10,066 bases of DNA from Thermoplasmatota archaeon (GTDB lineage Archaea > Thermoplasmatota > Penumbrarchaeia > Penumbrarchaeales > Penumbrarchaeaceae): the NCBI GenBank assembly GCA_016929175.1, contig JAFGJI010000244.1:1-10066 (forward strand). The letters are read 5' to 3'. The translations under genes were made by a program, and so were the position numbers. The notes beneath the pieces were generated by a model. The model made no database searches, had not been told where the DNA came from, and worked only from the letters and a program-made list of their open reading frames with translations. Of this stretch, positions 1-6,096 are shown piece by piece. How positions within the stretch are numbered: the first letter of the stretch is position 1; each line of letters starts with the position of its first letter.

Positions 1-2
1 GG

Positions 3-725
3 TGGGACCATGGTTGCTATCCCCGATGGGTCAGGCTCGAGCAGCTCCGGGACCGCGACTACGGTAATATCACGGTCTTCCACGGAATGGAATATCTCGG
101 CGACCATTACGATACCGTGGAGGAAAAGATCAACCCCTGCTCCCATACGCTCTGCGGTCATGTGGAGAACGCTTCCGGTTATCCCCACGGTTCCATGGAC
201 GGAAAGGTCACCAACAGGTCCATGGTTTCCAGGATGGAGATCTGGGCTAGGTTCGGCCATTCCTGCGGCCAGCCTTTCATTGTGGCAGACCACGCCAGCG
301 AACATCCGGAATATGCCTTTGACGACCTCGTCGACATCATACCGAAGCCCTACGCATCGTTCGGACCGTTCTCGAACATGGAGGTAAAGGTCGTTGACGT
401 AAGCGGTGAACCTGTGCCGGGAGCTCTTGTCAACGTCACCTCCAATATCGACGGCTCCGCTTTCGAGCTGATGACGGACGGAACTGGAAAGGCCCTCTTC
501 GAATTCATTCCTCACTCCGATTATACGATAAGCTGCGTCAAGGGAGGGAGCGAAGGGACACTGCGATGGGACCAGAAGGAGGATTCCACCATAGAGGTGG
601 AAATATCATCGGCAGCCGGGAGCGGTGTCCTGTCCGGTAGCGGGAAGCTGCTTGCGGCCCTTGTGTTCTTCGCAGCGGTCGGCGCAGGTGTCCTTCTGTT
701 CCTGCGAAAAAGGGGCACTAAATAA
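3..725 (+). CDS. C-terminal part of a secreted, membrane-anchored protein with a carboxypeptidase-regulatory-like domain (5' partial)
   Basis: The frame is open from the first complete codon at 3, with no start in the first 28 codons, so the gene begins left of the window. The visible part is about 240 residues, ending in TAA at 723-725. The first ~120 residues are rich in His and Cys (HGMEYLGDHYD, NPCSHTLCGH, RFGHSCGQPF) and I do not recognise the fold; a metal-binding or disulfide-rich extracellular domain is possible. Next comes a ~75-residue beta-rich stretch beginning MEVKVVDVSGEPVPGALVNV, which has the pattern of carboxypeptidase regulatory-like (CarboxypepD_reg) domains. A Gly/Ser linker, one hydrophobic helix (KLLAALVFFAAVGAGVLLFL) and a basic RKRGTK end follow. 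This topology indicates an exported protein held by one C-terminal membrane helix with a very short cytoplasmic end. N-glycosylation sequons (NAS, NRS, NVT) fit an outside location. The main catalytic or binding role cannot be judged from this fragment. Confidence 0.8.
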   Translation, partial: WDHGCYPRWVRLEQLRDRDYGNITVFHGMEYLGDHYDTVEEKINPCSHTLCGHVENASGYPHGSMDGKVTNRSMVSRMEIWARFGHSCGQPFIVADHASEHPEYAFDDLVDIIPKPYASFGPFSNMEVKVVDVSGEPVPGALVNVTSNIDGSAFELMTDGTGKALFEFIPHSDYTISCVKGGSEGTLRWDQKEDSTIEVEISSAAGSGVLSGSGKLLAALVFFAAVGAGVLLFLRKRGTK

Positions 726-731
726 TAATAT
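720..731 (+). promoter_or_regulatory. Possible TATA box for the zinc-ribbon gene
   Basis: An A/T-only run (AAATAATAATAT) lies between the stop of the upstream gene and the next start at 765. Its centre is about 38 bases from that ATG, so initiation about 25 bases downstream would leave a leader of roughly ten bases. It overlaps the preceding stop codon and is less canonical than the other candidate promoters in the window. Confidence 0.35.
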
Positions 732-764
732 CGGAAAGGACAATCATGTGTCCGGGGCTTCGGG

Positions 765-1292
765 ATGCAATACTGTCCAAACTGCAGTGCATATCAATAC
801 GATACAGATGCTGAAAGATGCAGGAAATGCGGGTTCGATCTCACCGCCCACAGGGCGAAGGTAGCAACCGGCAACGTCAAGGATGAGACACCCGCGCAGA
901 AGTCGGAGGCAAACTTCGACCCGCGGGTCCCCTGCCGCCTTTGCGGGTCCCCGACGAAGAAGTTCGAGGGCGATCACGAGGCTCTGGTGGAAGGAAACAG
1001 GATCTCCATACGCGGCCTGAAGCTGATGGGGGGGGACATCACCAAGAGGACCGTCACACAGATAACCTACACCCTTTCAGGTTACGAGTGCCAGGAAGGA
1101 CACAGGCTATATCGCTCGGTCTCCTGCAGGGTCCGTTTGCTGTGTCCCATGTGCTACCATCCGATGATGAAATACGGCTCCGCCCTCATCAGCTGTCCCA
1201 ACTGCAACAAGCATTTCCCTGTAAATGAATGGCCGGATCCGGACCCTATGGATGTGCTGCATGATGAAGGGTGGCAGCCTCTATCGGAATGA
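765..1292 (+). CDS. Multi-zinc-ribbon protein of unknown function
   Basis: A 175-residue soluble protein with three probable zinc sites. The first is an N-terminal ribbon, C4-P-N-C7 with C19-R-K-C22-G. The second is split: C57-R-L-C60-G pairs with C109 and H113 (CQEGH) across a ~48-residue beta-rich insert (a C3H site by inference). The third is a C-terminal ribbon, C127-P-M-C130 with C144-P-N-C147. There is no signal peptide or membrane helix. Archaea encode many such small ribbon proteins, acting in transcription, RNA processing or as protein-interaction modules, and nothing here selects among these. ATG 765 is the only start that keeps the first CPNC motif intact. There is no clear Shine-Dalgarno directly upstream, so the message may be nearly leaderless. 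The TPR gene follows closely on the same strand and could share its transcript. Confidence 0.85.
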   Translation: MQYCPNCSAYQYDTDAERCRKCGFDLTAHRAKVATGNVKDETPAQKSEANFDPRVPCRLCGSPTKKFEGDHEALVEGNRISIRGLKLMGGDITKRTVTQITYTLSGYECQEGHRLYRSVSCRVRLLCPMCYHPMMKYGSALISCPNCNKHFPVNEWPDPDPMDVLHDEGWQPLSE

Positions 1293-1311
1293 ACGCGGCG
1301 GTCGAGGGAAA

Positions 1312-1321
1312 CCCTTATATC
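1312..1321 (+). promoter_or_regulatory. Candidate archaeal TATA box for the TPR gene
   Basis: The AT-rich element CCTTATATCG is preceded by a purine/A-rich stretch (GAGGGAAA) in the place of a BRE. Its centre (~1318) lies 28 bases before ATG 1346, which suits a leaderless start there. The candidate TATA box of the riboflavin operon has the same spacing to its preferred ATG. It lies just downstream of the zinc-ribbon stop codon. Visual call only. Confidence 0.5.
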
Positions 1322-1345
1322 GTTACAGGAGACCTTTCGCGACCG

Positions 1346-2263
1346 ATGGACGAAGAACATGATGCACGCATGGAAGCTATCCAGCATCTCAATATGGCCC
1401 GCTCCATGTTCGAAGAGGGCAGATATCCGGAGATGGGGGCATCTGCGGAAAAAAGCCTGATGCTGGATGATTCGCTTGGCCCGGCATGGGAGCTCCTCGG
1501 CCTCGCACGGCTCCATGAAATGGACCTGGTAAAGGCACGTCTCGGGTTCGAGAAAGCTTTGGATCGTGAGGATCGGGCCGAGGATGCCAGGATCGCTCTT
1601 AAGGTGATGAGCGAAAGATCATGGCCAAAAGGCCACGGAACACTGGATGCGGTCAACGGTCTTGTCGCACTCGGACAGGTATATCTTTCGTCGGGCAGGT
1701 TCAGGTCTGCAGCCCTGTGCTTAACCTCCATCGAACCCTTCGTTGAACCCAATTGCACTATAGGGTCGATGATGGGCCTCATCTACCGGGAACTGGGCAT
1801 GCTCGAGGTCTCCCTGGCCTATTACGAAAAGGCCTCTTCGATGGAAGGGGCACCTCCGGAACTCCTCCATGACAGGTCGATCGTCCTGATAAAGCTCGGA
1901 AGGCTCGAGGAGGCCGAAGGTCTTCTCGGAAAGCTCCTGGAAGAGATCGATGACGATCCGCGGATCTGGAACAACTACGGGACCGTGCTGGAAGCCCTGG
2001 GAAGGGACGGGGATGCCCTGGAAGCCTACGACAGGGCTCTTCTGATCGACAGCGATTACCATCCAGCGCTATACTCCAAGGGAAGGGTGCTCCAGAAACA
2101 GGGACGGATGGAAGATGCGCGGCCGGTACTCGAACGCGCCCTCGACATCGAGGGAGAGGTCTACACCATCGATGACCTGTCCGCACCGGGGGAACATCCG
2201 GCGAACGGAGTCGTCCGAATGAAGGAGATCTCCACTGTAAGGGGGAACAGGAAGGACCATTGA
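1346..2263 (+). CDS. Tetratricopeptide-repeat (TPR) protein
   Basis: About 305 residues made almost wholly of paired amphipathic helices with the TPR pattern (small residue at 8, A at 20, P-like break near 32). Clear units include the WELLGLARLHEMDLVKARLG segment, the LVALGQVYLSSGRFRSAALC segment, a unit around MGLIYRELGMLEVSLAYYEK, then NNYGTVLEALGRDGDALEAY and ALYSKGRVLQKQGRMEDARP; I estimate six or seven repeats. TPR arrays are protein-interaction scaffolds with no enzymatic activity of their own, and the partner is unknown. The start is uncertain. ATG 1346 is preferred because a TATA-like box sits 28 bases upstream and the TPR helices begin soon after. ATG 1289, which overlaps the previous stop as ATGA, would add 19 residues, and GTG 1271 would add six more. 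Neither has a visible Shine-Dalgarno. No signal peptide or membrane helix is seen. Confidence 0.85.
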   Translation: MDEEHDARMEAIQHLNMARSMFEEGRYPEMGASAEKSLMLDDSLGPAWELLGLARLHEMDLVKARLGFEKALDREDRAEDARIALKVMSERSWPKGHGTLDAVNGLVALGQVYLSSGRFRSAALCLTSIEPFVEPNCTIGSMMGLIYRELGMLEVSLAYYEKASSMEGAPPELLHDRSIVLIKLGRLEEAEGLLGKLLEEIDDDPRIWNNYGTVLEALGRDGDALEAYDRALLIDSDYHPALYSKGRVLQKQGRMEDARPVLERALDIEGEVYTIDDLSAPGEHPANGVVRMKEISTVRGNRKDH

Positions 2264-2274
2264 ATGAGTGTTCT

Positions 2275-2314
2275 ACCAAATTCTTGGTCAATACAAAATA
2301 TTTATTTTATGACC
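2275..2314 (+). promoter_or_regulatory. Promoter of the riboflavin operon with nested inverted repeats
   Basis: An AT-rich island, including AAAATATTTATTTTA at 2295-2309, stands out from the GC-rich surroundings and matches an archaeal TATA box whose centre is about 28 bases before ATG 2330. Two inverted repeats are visible. One is ACCAA-ATTC-TTGGT at 2275-2288, just upstream of the box in the BRE region. The other is GGTCA at 2286-2290 paired with TGACC at 2310-2314, bracketing the box. Archaeal riboflavin genes are known to be controlled in some lineages by RbkR, a riboflavin kinase with an HTH domain. Linking these repeats to such a regulator is inference. Confidence 0.5.
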
Positions 2315-2329
2315 GGTAATGCACCCTGG

Positions 2330-3556
2330 ATGGATGACCTGGAGATCGGAGCTGCACTGGACGCTTACCGGGAGGGACGTTTCGTGATCGTCTACGATGC
2401 GGACGGAAGGGAGGAGGAATGCGATCTCTTCCTGCCCGCAGAATCATGCGCTCCCGAACACATCCGCACCATGAGGAAGGACGGGGGCGGCCTGATCTTC
2501 CTGATGGTCCGTCCGGATATAAGGGACAGGCTCGGACTGCCGTTCCTGCAGGAGATGTTCCCCCGGATGAGCAGGGACCATCCCGTCCTCAAGGCCCTGA
2601 TCTCGGACGACATACCCTACGACAACAGGTCATCGTTCTCGCTGTCCATCAATCACCGCAGGACCTTCACGGGGATAACGGACAACGACCGGGCCCTGAC
2701 CGTAAGGAGCTTCGGGGAGCTTGCAGGCAAGGCCCTGGAGATGTCCGAGGCGGAAGCACTTTCCGATTTCGGTGAGTACTTCCGGTCTCCCGGACACGTA
2801 CCCATCTGCATCGGGTCCGACCACATACTGGAGAACAGATTCGGCCACACTGAACTATCCTGCGCACTCTCCACAATGGCAGGTCTGTCCGGTGTTTCCG
2901 TCGGATGCGAGATGATGGGTGATGACGGAAATGCGATGCCCAAGGACAGGGTGAAGGAATATGCCAGGGAGAGGGGCATACCGTTCCTTGAAGGCCGCCA
3001 GATCATCCAGGCCTGGAAAGGATGGGATGGTGAATGGAAGAACACATACGTTCCAGAGGTGCACGGCGACCGGAAGGCGGCCTTTTCGGAGGAGGCAGCC
3101 GTTGACCGATCGGTCACGCTTCCGAAGAAGAGGGGGAAGAGGGTCATGGCCTCCGGGGTGTTCGACCTGATGCATCCCGGACATCTTTCCTTTCTGGAGC
3201 AGGCCAAAGCCCTTGGTGACCAGCTCGTGGTGGTCGTCGCGAGGGATTCCACAGTGAGGAGCCTCAAGAGGCACCCGATAATGAACGAGAGGTCCAGGCG
3301 GGAGATGGTTGCATCGATAAAATGGGTGGATGCGGCGGTCCTCGGATACGAGACGGGCAGATACCGGATAGTCAGGGAGATCGAACCCGACATAATTGCC
3401 CTCGGGTACGACCAGCAGCAGGACGAGGACACGCTCAGGCGGGAACTTGCCCGGGAAGGGATCGATGTCGAACTGGTCCGTCTTGATAAGAGGGCGGGCG
3501 ACATCGAGGCGACCTCCGAGCTGCTGCACAAGATAAGGAAGGAGGGGAGATGTTGA
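2330..3556 (+). CDS. ribB-ribL: Bifunctional fusion: 3,4-dihydroxy-2-butanone 4-phosphate synthase (RibB) - archaeal FAD synthetase (RibL)
   Basis: From ATG 2330 the protein has 408 residues. Residues 1-~235 match archaeal RibB, which converts ribulose 5-phosphate to the four-carbon precursor of lumazine plus formate. Visible signatures are the acidic loop (D23-A-D-G-R27-E28-E29-E30-C-D32), the NHRRTFTGITDNDRA block (108-122) and GHTE (172-175), giving the Glu and His that bind Mg. A ~35-residue linker follows. Residues ~265-408 match archaeal RibL, the nucleotidyltransferase that joins AMP from ATP to FMN: GVFDLMHPGH with HPGH at 282-285, ERSRREM at 320-326 and LGYDQQ at 358-363. Stand-alone archaeal versions are about 227 and 150 residues, so both domains look complete. 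ATG 2330 is preferred: the domain starts at once, as in homologues, and a TATA-like island sits 28 bases upstream. ATG 2264, directly after the TPR stop with AGGAAGG before it, would add 22 residues, and ATG 2309 would add seven. It is the first gene of the operon with ribC and ribH. Confidence 0.93.
   Translation: MDDLEIGAALDAYREGRFVIVYDADGREEECDLFLPAESCAPEHIRTMRKDGGGLIFLMVRPDIRDRLGLPFLQEMFPRMSRDHPVLKALISDDIPYDNRSSFSLSINHRRTFTGITDNDRALTVRSFGELAGKALEMSEAEALSDFGEYFRSPGHVPICIGSDHILENRFGHTELSCALSTMAGLSGVSVGCEMMGDDGNAMPKDRVKEYARERGIPFLEGRQIIQAWKGWDGEWKNTYVPEVHGDRKAAFSEEAAVDRSVTLPKKRGKRVMASGVFDLMHPGHLSFLEQAKALGDQLVVVVARDSTVRSLKRHPIMNERSRREMVASIKWVDAAVLGYETGRYRIVREIEPDIIALGYDQQQDEDTLRRELAREGIDVELVRLDKRAGDIEATSELLHKIRKEGRC
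3541..3549 (+). promoter_or_regulatory. Shine-Dalgarno of ribC inside the end of ribB-ribL
   Basis: GGAGGGGAG lies immediately before ATG 3550, within the last codons of the upstream gene. Together with the 7-base gene overlap it indicates coupled translation and fixes the ribC start. Confidence 0.7.
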
Positions 3557-4044
3557 GGAGGATAGGTGTGGTGGATACGACGTTCTCCCGTGTCAACATG
3601 GGCTCCATCGCGGAAATGGAGCTGAGGGAATGCGGGAGCGGTTTCCGGACCCTCAGGAGGACCGTTCCGGGAGTGAAGGACCTCCCCGTGGCCTGCAAGA
3701 AGCTTATAGAGGAGGATTCATGCGACATCGTCATCGCATGCGGTATGCCGGGCAAGGAGGCCATAGACAAGGTCTGCGCCCATGAGGCAAGCCAGGGCAT
3801 CATCCAGGCGCAGCTCATGACCAACATCCATATCGTTGAGGTCTTCGTCCATATGGACGAGGCAGATAACGAGCGGGAACTGAAAAAACTCGCTGAGAAC
3901 AGAACACGGGAACACGCGCGCAACGCCTACCTGCTGCTCTTCAAACCGGAAATGCTGATAAGACAGGCCGGGACCGGGCAGAGGCAGGGTTTCCCGGACG
4001 CGGGCCCCGTGGGGGAAGATGAAAGAAGCACGATCGTACATTGA
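3550..4044 (+). CDS. ribC: Archaeal riboflavin synthase
   Basis: This enzyme dismutates two molecules of 6,7-dimethyl-8-ribityllumazine into riboflavin and the diaminopyrimidine, in the cytoplasm. The 164-residue protein has the archaeal-type sequence, which resembles lumazine synthase and not the bacterial trimeric RibE. Recognisable blocks are GVVDTTFSRVNM near the N-terminus, TVPGVKDLPVACKKLIEE (~38-55), GMPGKEAIDKVCAHEAS (~65-81), QLMTNIHIVEVFVHMDEA (~87-104), HARNAYLLLFKPE (~120-132) and RQGFPDAGP (~144-152). The length is slightly above the usual ~155 residues because of a short variable tail after DAGP (GEDERSTIVH). The ATG overlaps the ribB-ribL stop by seven bases. The ribH start codon follows the ribC stop by 11 bases. 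Confidence 0.95.
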   Translation: MLRRIGVVDTTFSRVNMGSIAEMELRECGSGFRTLRRTVPGVKDLPVACKKLIEEDSCDIVIACGMPGKEAIDKVCAHEASQGIIQAQLMTNIHIVEVFVHMDEADNERELKKLAENRTREHARNAYLLLFKPEMLIRQAGTGQRQGFPDAGPVGEDERSTIVH

Positions 4045-4049
4045 GGAGG
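4043..4049 (+). promoter_or_regulatory. Shine-Dalgarno of ribH
   Basis: GAGGAGG overlaps the ribC stop codon (4042-4044) and sits six bases before ATG 4056. It decides that start over the in-frame TTG at 4041, which lies upstream of the element. Confidence 0.75.
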
Positions 4050-4055
4050 AAAAAA

Positions 4056-4478
4056 ATGACCGAGAAGAAGATCAGGCTGGGTTTCGTCGTTTCGGAATAC
4101 AACTTCGACGTTACCATGATGATGCTGGAGAGGGCAAAAGCACATGCCGAGTTCCTCGGCTGCGAGATCGCGGAGCAGATAATGGTACCGGGTGTTTTCG
4201 ATCTGCCCTTCGCCCTGAAGAAGCTGATCGCCAGAAAGGAGATCGATGGCGTCGTTGCCCTGGGGGCGGTGATCGAAGGCGAGACGGATCACGATGAGAT
4301 CGTGATGCAGCACGCCTCGAGGAAGATCATCGATATCTCGCTTGATGCGGGGAAACCCGTCGGGCTCGGGATAACCGGGCCGGGAATGACCCGTGGCCAG
4401 GCCCAGGCCAGGATCGACAATGCGCGCTCGGCTGTTGAAGCATGCGTCAAATTGATCAGGAACACGGAACATCTCTGA
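4056..4478 (+). CDS. ribH: 6,7-dimethyl-8-ribityllumazine synthase
   Basis: RibH condenses 3,4-dihydroxy-2-butanone 4-phosphate (made by the RibB half encoded upstream) with 5-amino-6-ribitylaminouracil to give the lumazine used by RibC. From ATG 4056 it has 140 residues, typical of archaeal RibH. Family motifs in order are LGFVVSEYNFDVT (~7-19), the VPGVFDLPFALKKL block (~44-57), GAVIEGETDHDEIV (~71-84, including the catalytic-site His of the TDHDEI segment), and GITGPGMTRGQAQARID (~106-122). Members usually assemble as pentamers or 60-mer shells. This is the last gene of the operon, and its stop lies 12 bases from the convergent psmA stop. All three operon products, with the RibL half of the first, cover the shared end of riboflavin/FAD synthesis except riboflavin kinase. 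Confidence 0.95.
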   Translation: MTEKKIRLGFVVSEYNFDVTMMMLERAKAHAEFLGCEIAEQIMVPGVFDLPFALKKLIARKEIDGVVALGAVIEGETDHDEIVMQHASRKIIDISLDAGKPVGLGITGPGMTRGQAQARIDNARSAVEACVKLIRNTEHL

Positions 4479-4490
4479 GATATCCGCATC

Positions 4491-5459
4491 TCATTTCAGG
4501 GCCTTGATGGCCCTGACTATCCTTTCGGCGGTCGCCTTTCCGATGCCCTTCAGGGCTAGCAGCTCGTCGAAGTACGCCCTTTTAAGCTCTTCCAGGTCCC
4601 TGTAACGCTCCAAAAGTGACTCCCTGGCCTCACTGGAAAGCCTGGGGATGGTGTCGATGAAAATAGATATGTCCGATGGAGGCTCGGGAGAAGTGGAGGG
4701 CTTTTTGCTTTTACCCTGTTTCCGGCCGCCATCCCTGGTCCCTGTGAGATGGTTGATGTACTTCTCCATATCGACGGGATCGTCGAGGTCTATCCTCTCG
4801 AAACCCCCGTCGCTCAGGATGTGGATCTCCTCCCCCTTCTGATCATCCTGGGGGCGTTCTTCCAGTGTATCCTTGAGTATCTTCAGGGCCATCTGGATGG
4901 CCTCATCCCTGCTCATCCCGGGTCTGTAGCCGGCTTCCAGGAGCTCGAGGGCCTTCTGAGAGCCCTTACCTATTGCCGTCGCCTTCCTCTCCTGGAAAAC
5001 TCCGGAAGGGTCCGTTTCGTAGAGGTGATAGCCTTCCGGGCCCTTTCCGCCGATTATGAGAGAGGTCCCGAAGGGCCTGACACCCTCGTACCTGGTGTAG
5101 ACCTCATAGATCTTGGATATCCACATCACCAGGTTCTTGAGGTCGGGTTTCTCACCATATACCTGAGCTTCCTCCTGGGCTTTCTCCCTCAGGATGTCCA
5201 CGAGCACCCTCGCATCCGCTATCAATCCGGATGCGGCGGCTCCGACCTCGGGGGTTATCGCGAAGAACTTCTCGAGGTATTCCTCTTCTATCAGAGGGCT
5301 GAATATCGATTTGTCGATGGTGAACAAAACACCCCCGTCGAAGACCATACCGAGTGCAAGACCCCCCCTTTTTATGGCCTCCCTCGCATATTCAACCTGG
5401 TAAACCCTGCCGTCCGGGGAGAAAACCGTGGCCGCCTGGTCATAGTGGTCCTTTTCCAT
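4491..5459 (-). CDS. psmA: 20S proteasome alpha subunit with C-terminal helix-hairpin-helix extension
   Basis: This subunit forms the outer heptameric rings of the archaeal 20S proteasome, gating entry to the beta-subunit chamber and docking ATPases such as PAN. Residues 1-~238 are a full alpha subunit: N-terminal gate and alpha signature (YDQAATVFSPDGRVYQVEYA at 6-25), then SGLIADARVLVDILREKA, GVRPFGTSLIIGG, TDPSGVFQERKATAIGKGSQ and a regular end near DPVDMEKYINHL. The Thermoplasma acidophilum subunit stops about there, at 233 residues. Here 84 more residues follow: a basic, Ser/Pro-rich linker (~239-262), then ~60 residues resembling a tandem (HhH)2 domain. Its first hairpin is degenerate (TIPRLSSEARESLLERY) and the second canonical (LLALKGIGKATAERIVRAI). 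The (HhH)2 fold commonly binds DNA or protein. Three starts are adjacent (GTG 5465, ATG 5462, ATG 5459); 5459 has AGG seven bases upstream. It lies 13 bases after the upstream stop, so the two genes are probably co-transcribed. Confidence 0.93.
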   Translation of the reverse strand: MEKDHYDQAATVFSPDGRVYQVEYAREAIKRGGLALGMVFDGGVLFTIDKSIFSPLIEEEYLEKFFAITPEVGAAASGLIADARVLVDILREKAQEEAQVYGEKPDLKNLVMWISKIYEVYTRYEGVRPFGTSLIIGGKGPEGYHLYETDPSGVFQERKATAIGKGSQKALELLEAGYRPGMSRDEAIQMALKILKDTLEERPQDDQKGEEIHILSDGGFERIDLDDPVDMEKYINHLTGTRDGGRKQGKSKKPSTSPEPPSDISIFIDTIPRLSSEARESLLERYRDLEELKRAYFDELLALKGIGKATAERIVRAIKALK

Positions 5460-5472
5460 CATCACACCTGCT

Positions 5473-6054
5473 TCAAGCCTCTTCTTCCTGCTCTCTCTCC
5501 TTCCTGCCCTTGATCAGGGACCTCCAGAAGGACCTCTTCTCGCCGGCCACTTCCTCCTCCGCCTCATCGGAGGGGGCTGGCAGGGCTTCCCGGGGCCTCG
5601 GGGCAGGCAGGTCCCTGCGGGAAGGCTCGAAGGGAACGAGGTCCCCGGGGGGAAGAAGCTCCTCCCCGTACCTGGACCTGTAAAGGGAACTCAACGGTTC
5701 GGATCCGGAGGTCCCGATCGACCGGAGGTCGATGTTCTTCTCTATCTCCTCCATGGTCAGTGTGGACCTCTTCGACCACGGTCTGTAGGTCACCTTTGAA
5801 CCGGTCATCGCCGCTGCACCGGGGGTCGCCTTTTCTTCCTCTTTCTTCTCGACGGGTTGTTCCCCCGAAGGTCTCTCATCATCCTTGATCTTCACGGGGT
5901 AGCCGAGCTCCTTCAGCTCGAACTTGTAGGGTCTGAGCCTCTCCCTGAGCTCGTCCTTGGTGACCTTTCCCTGTTTGAAGGCCTTGAAGTACTTCTTGTA
6001 GACCTTGTCGGCCTCCTTCAACCTTTTCCTGTGCTGCCTGTCATCCTCCGGCAA
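5473..6054 (-). CDS. Unrecognised charged protein in an operon with psmA, TTG start
   Basis: I do not recognise this family. From TTG 6054 it has 193 residues. Residues 1-~55 form a basic helical segment (RQHRKRLKEADKVYKKYFKA, then QGKVTKDELRERLRPYKFEL) whose short helix, G-K-V-T-K-D-E-L and helix remind me weakly of SHOCT-like segments. Next comes a Glu/Lys/Pro-rich, probably disordered stretch, then a possibly conserved block (YRPWSKRSTLTMEEIEKNID), a Pro/Arg-rich region (~135-165), and an acidic run followed by a basic amphipathic end (RSFWRSLIKGRKEREQEEEA). No membrane helix or signal peptide is seen, so it is likely cytoplasmic and partly disordered. TTG 6054 is chosen because GGAGGT sits exactly six bases before it and a TATA-like box lies ~50 bases upstream. 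The frame stays open to ATG 6189, but that would place the promoter within the coding region. Position directly ahead of psmA suggests, without proving, a proteasome-related role. Confidence 0.7.
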   Translation of the reverse strand: MPEDDRQHRKRLKEADKVYKKYFKAFKQGKVTKDELRERLRPYKFELKELGYPVKIKDDERPSGEQPVEKKEEEKATPGAAAMTGSKVTYRPWSKRSTLTMEEIEKNIDLRSIGTSGSEPLSSLYRSRYGEELLPPGDLVPFEPSRRDLPAPRPREALPAPSDEAEEEVAGEKRSFWRSLIKGRKEREQEEEA

Positions 6055-6060
6055 AACTAT

Positions 6061-6066
6061 ACCTCC
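6061..6066 (-). promoter_or_regulatory. Shine-Dalgarno deciding a TTG start
   Basis: On the - strand GGAGGT is followed by ATAGTT and then TTG at 6054. This is the best-placed ribosome site in the region, while the upstream in-frame ATG 6189 has none. Confidence 0.6.
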
Positions 6067-6096
6067 AGGGAGAGCGGTGAAACCACAAGGCCACTG

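Noticed and set aside
746..814. 22-codon frame from ATG 746 with GGAAAGGA five bases upstream
   Set aside because: The ribosome site is good, but the frame overlaps the well-supported zinc-ribbon start and encodes nothing recognisable. It is probably coincidence, though a leader peptide cannot be fully excluded.
2653..3531. Long open frames on the - strand opposite ribB-ribL (up to 292 codons)
   Set aside because: They are Ser/Arg/Pro-rich with no domain pattern, and lie opposite two well-supported enzyme domains. They arise from the GC-rich codon pattern of the real gene.
4749..5513. 254-codon + strand frame opposite psmA
   Set aside because: The opposite strand encodes an unmistakable proteasome alpha subunit over the same bases. 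This frame lacks a ribosome site and any motif.
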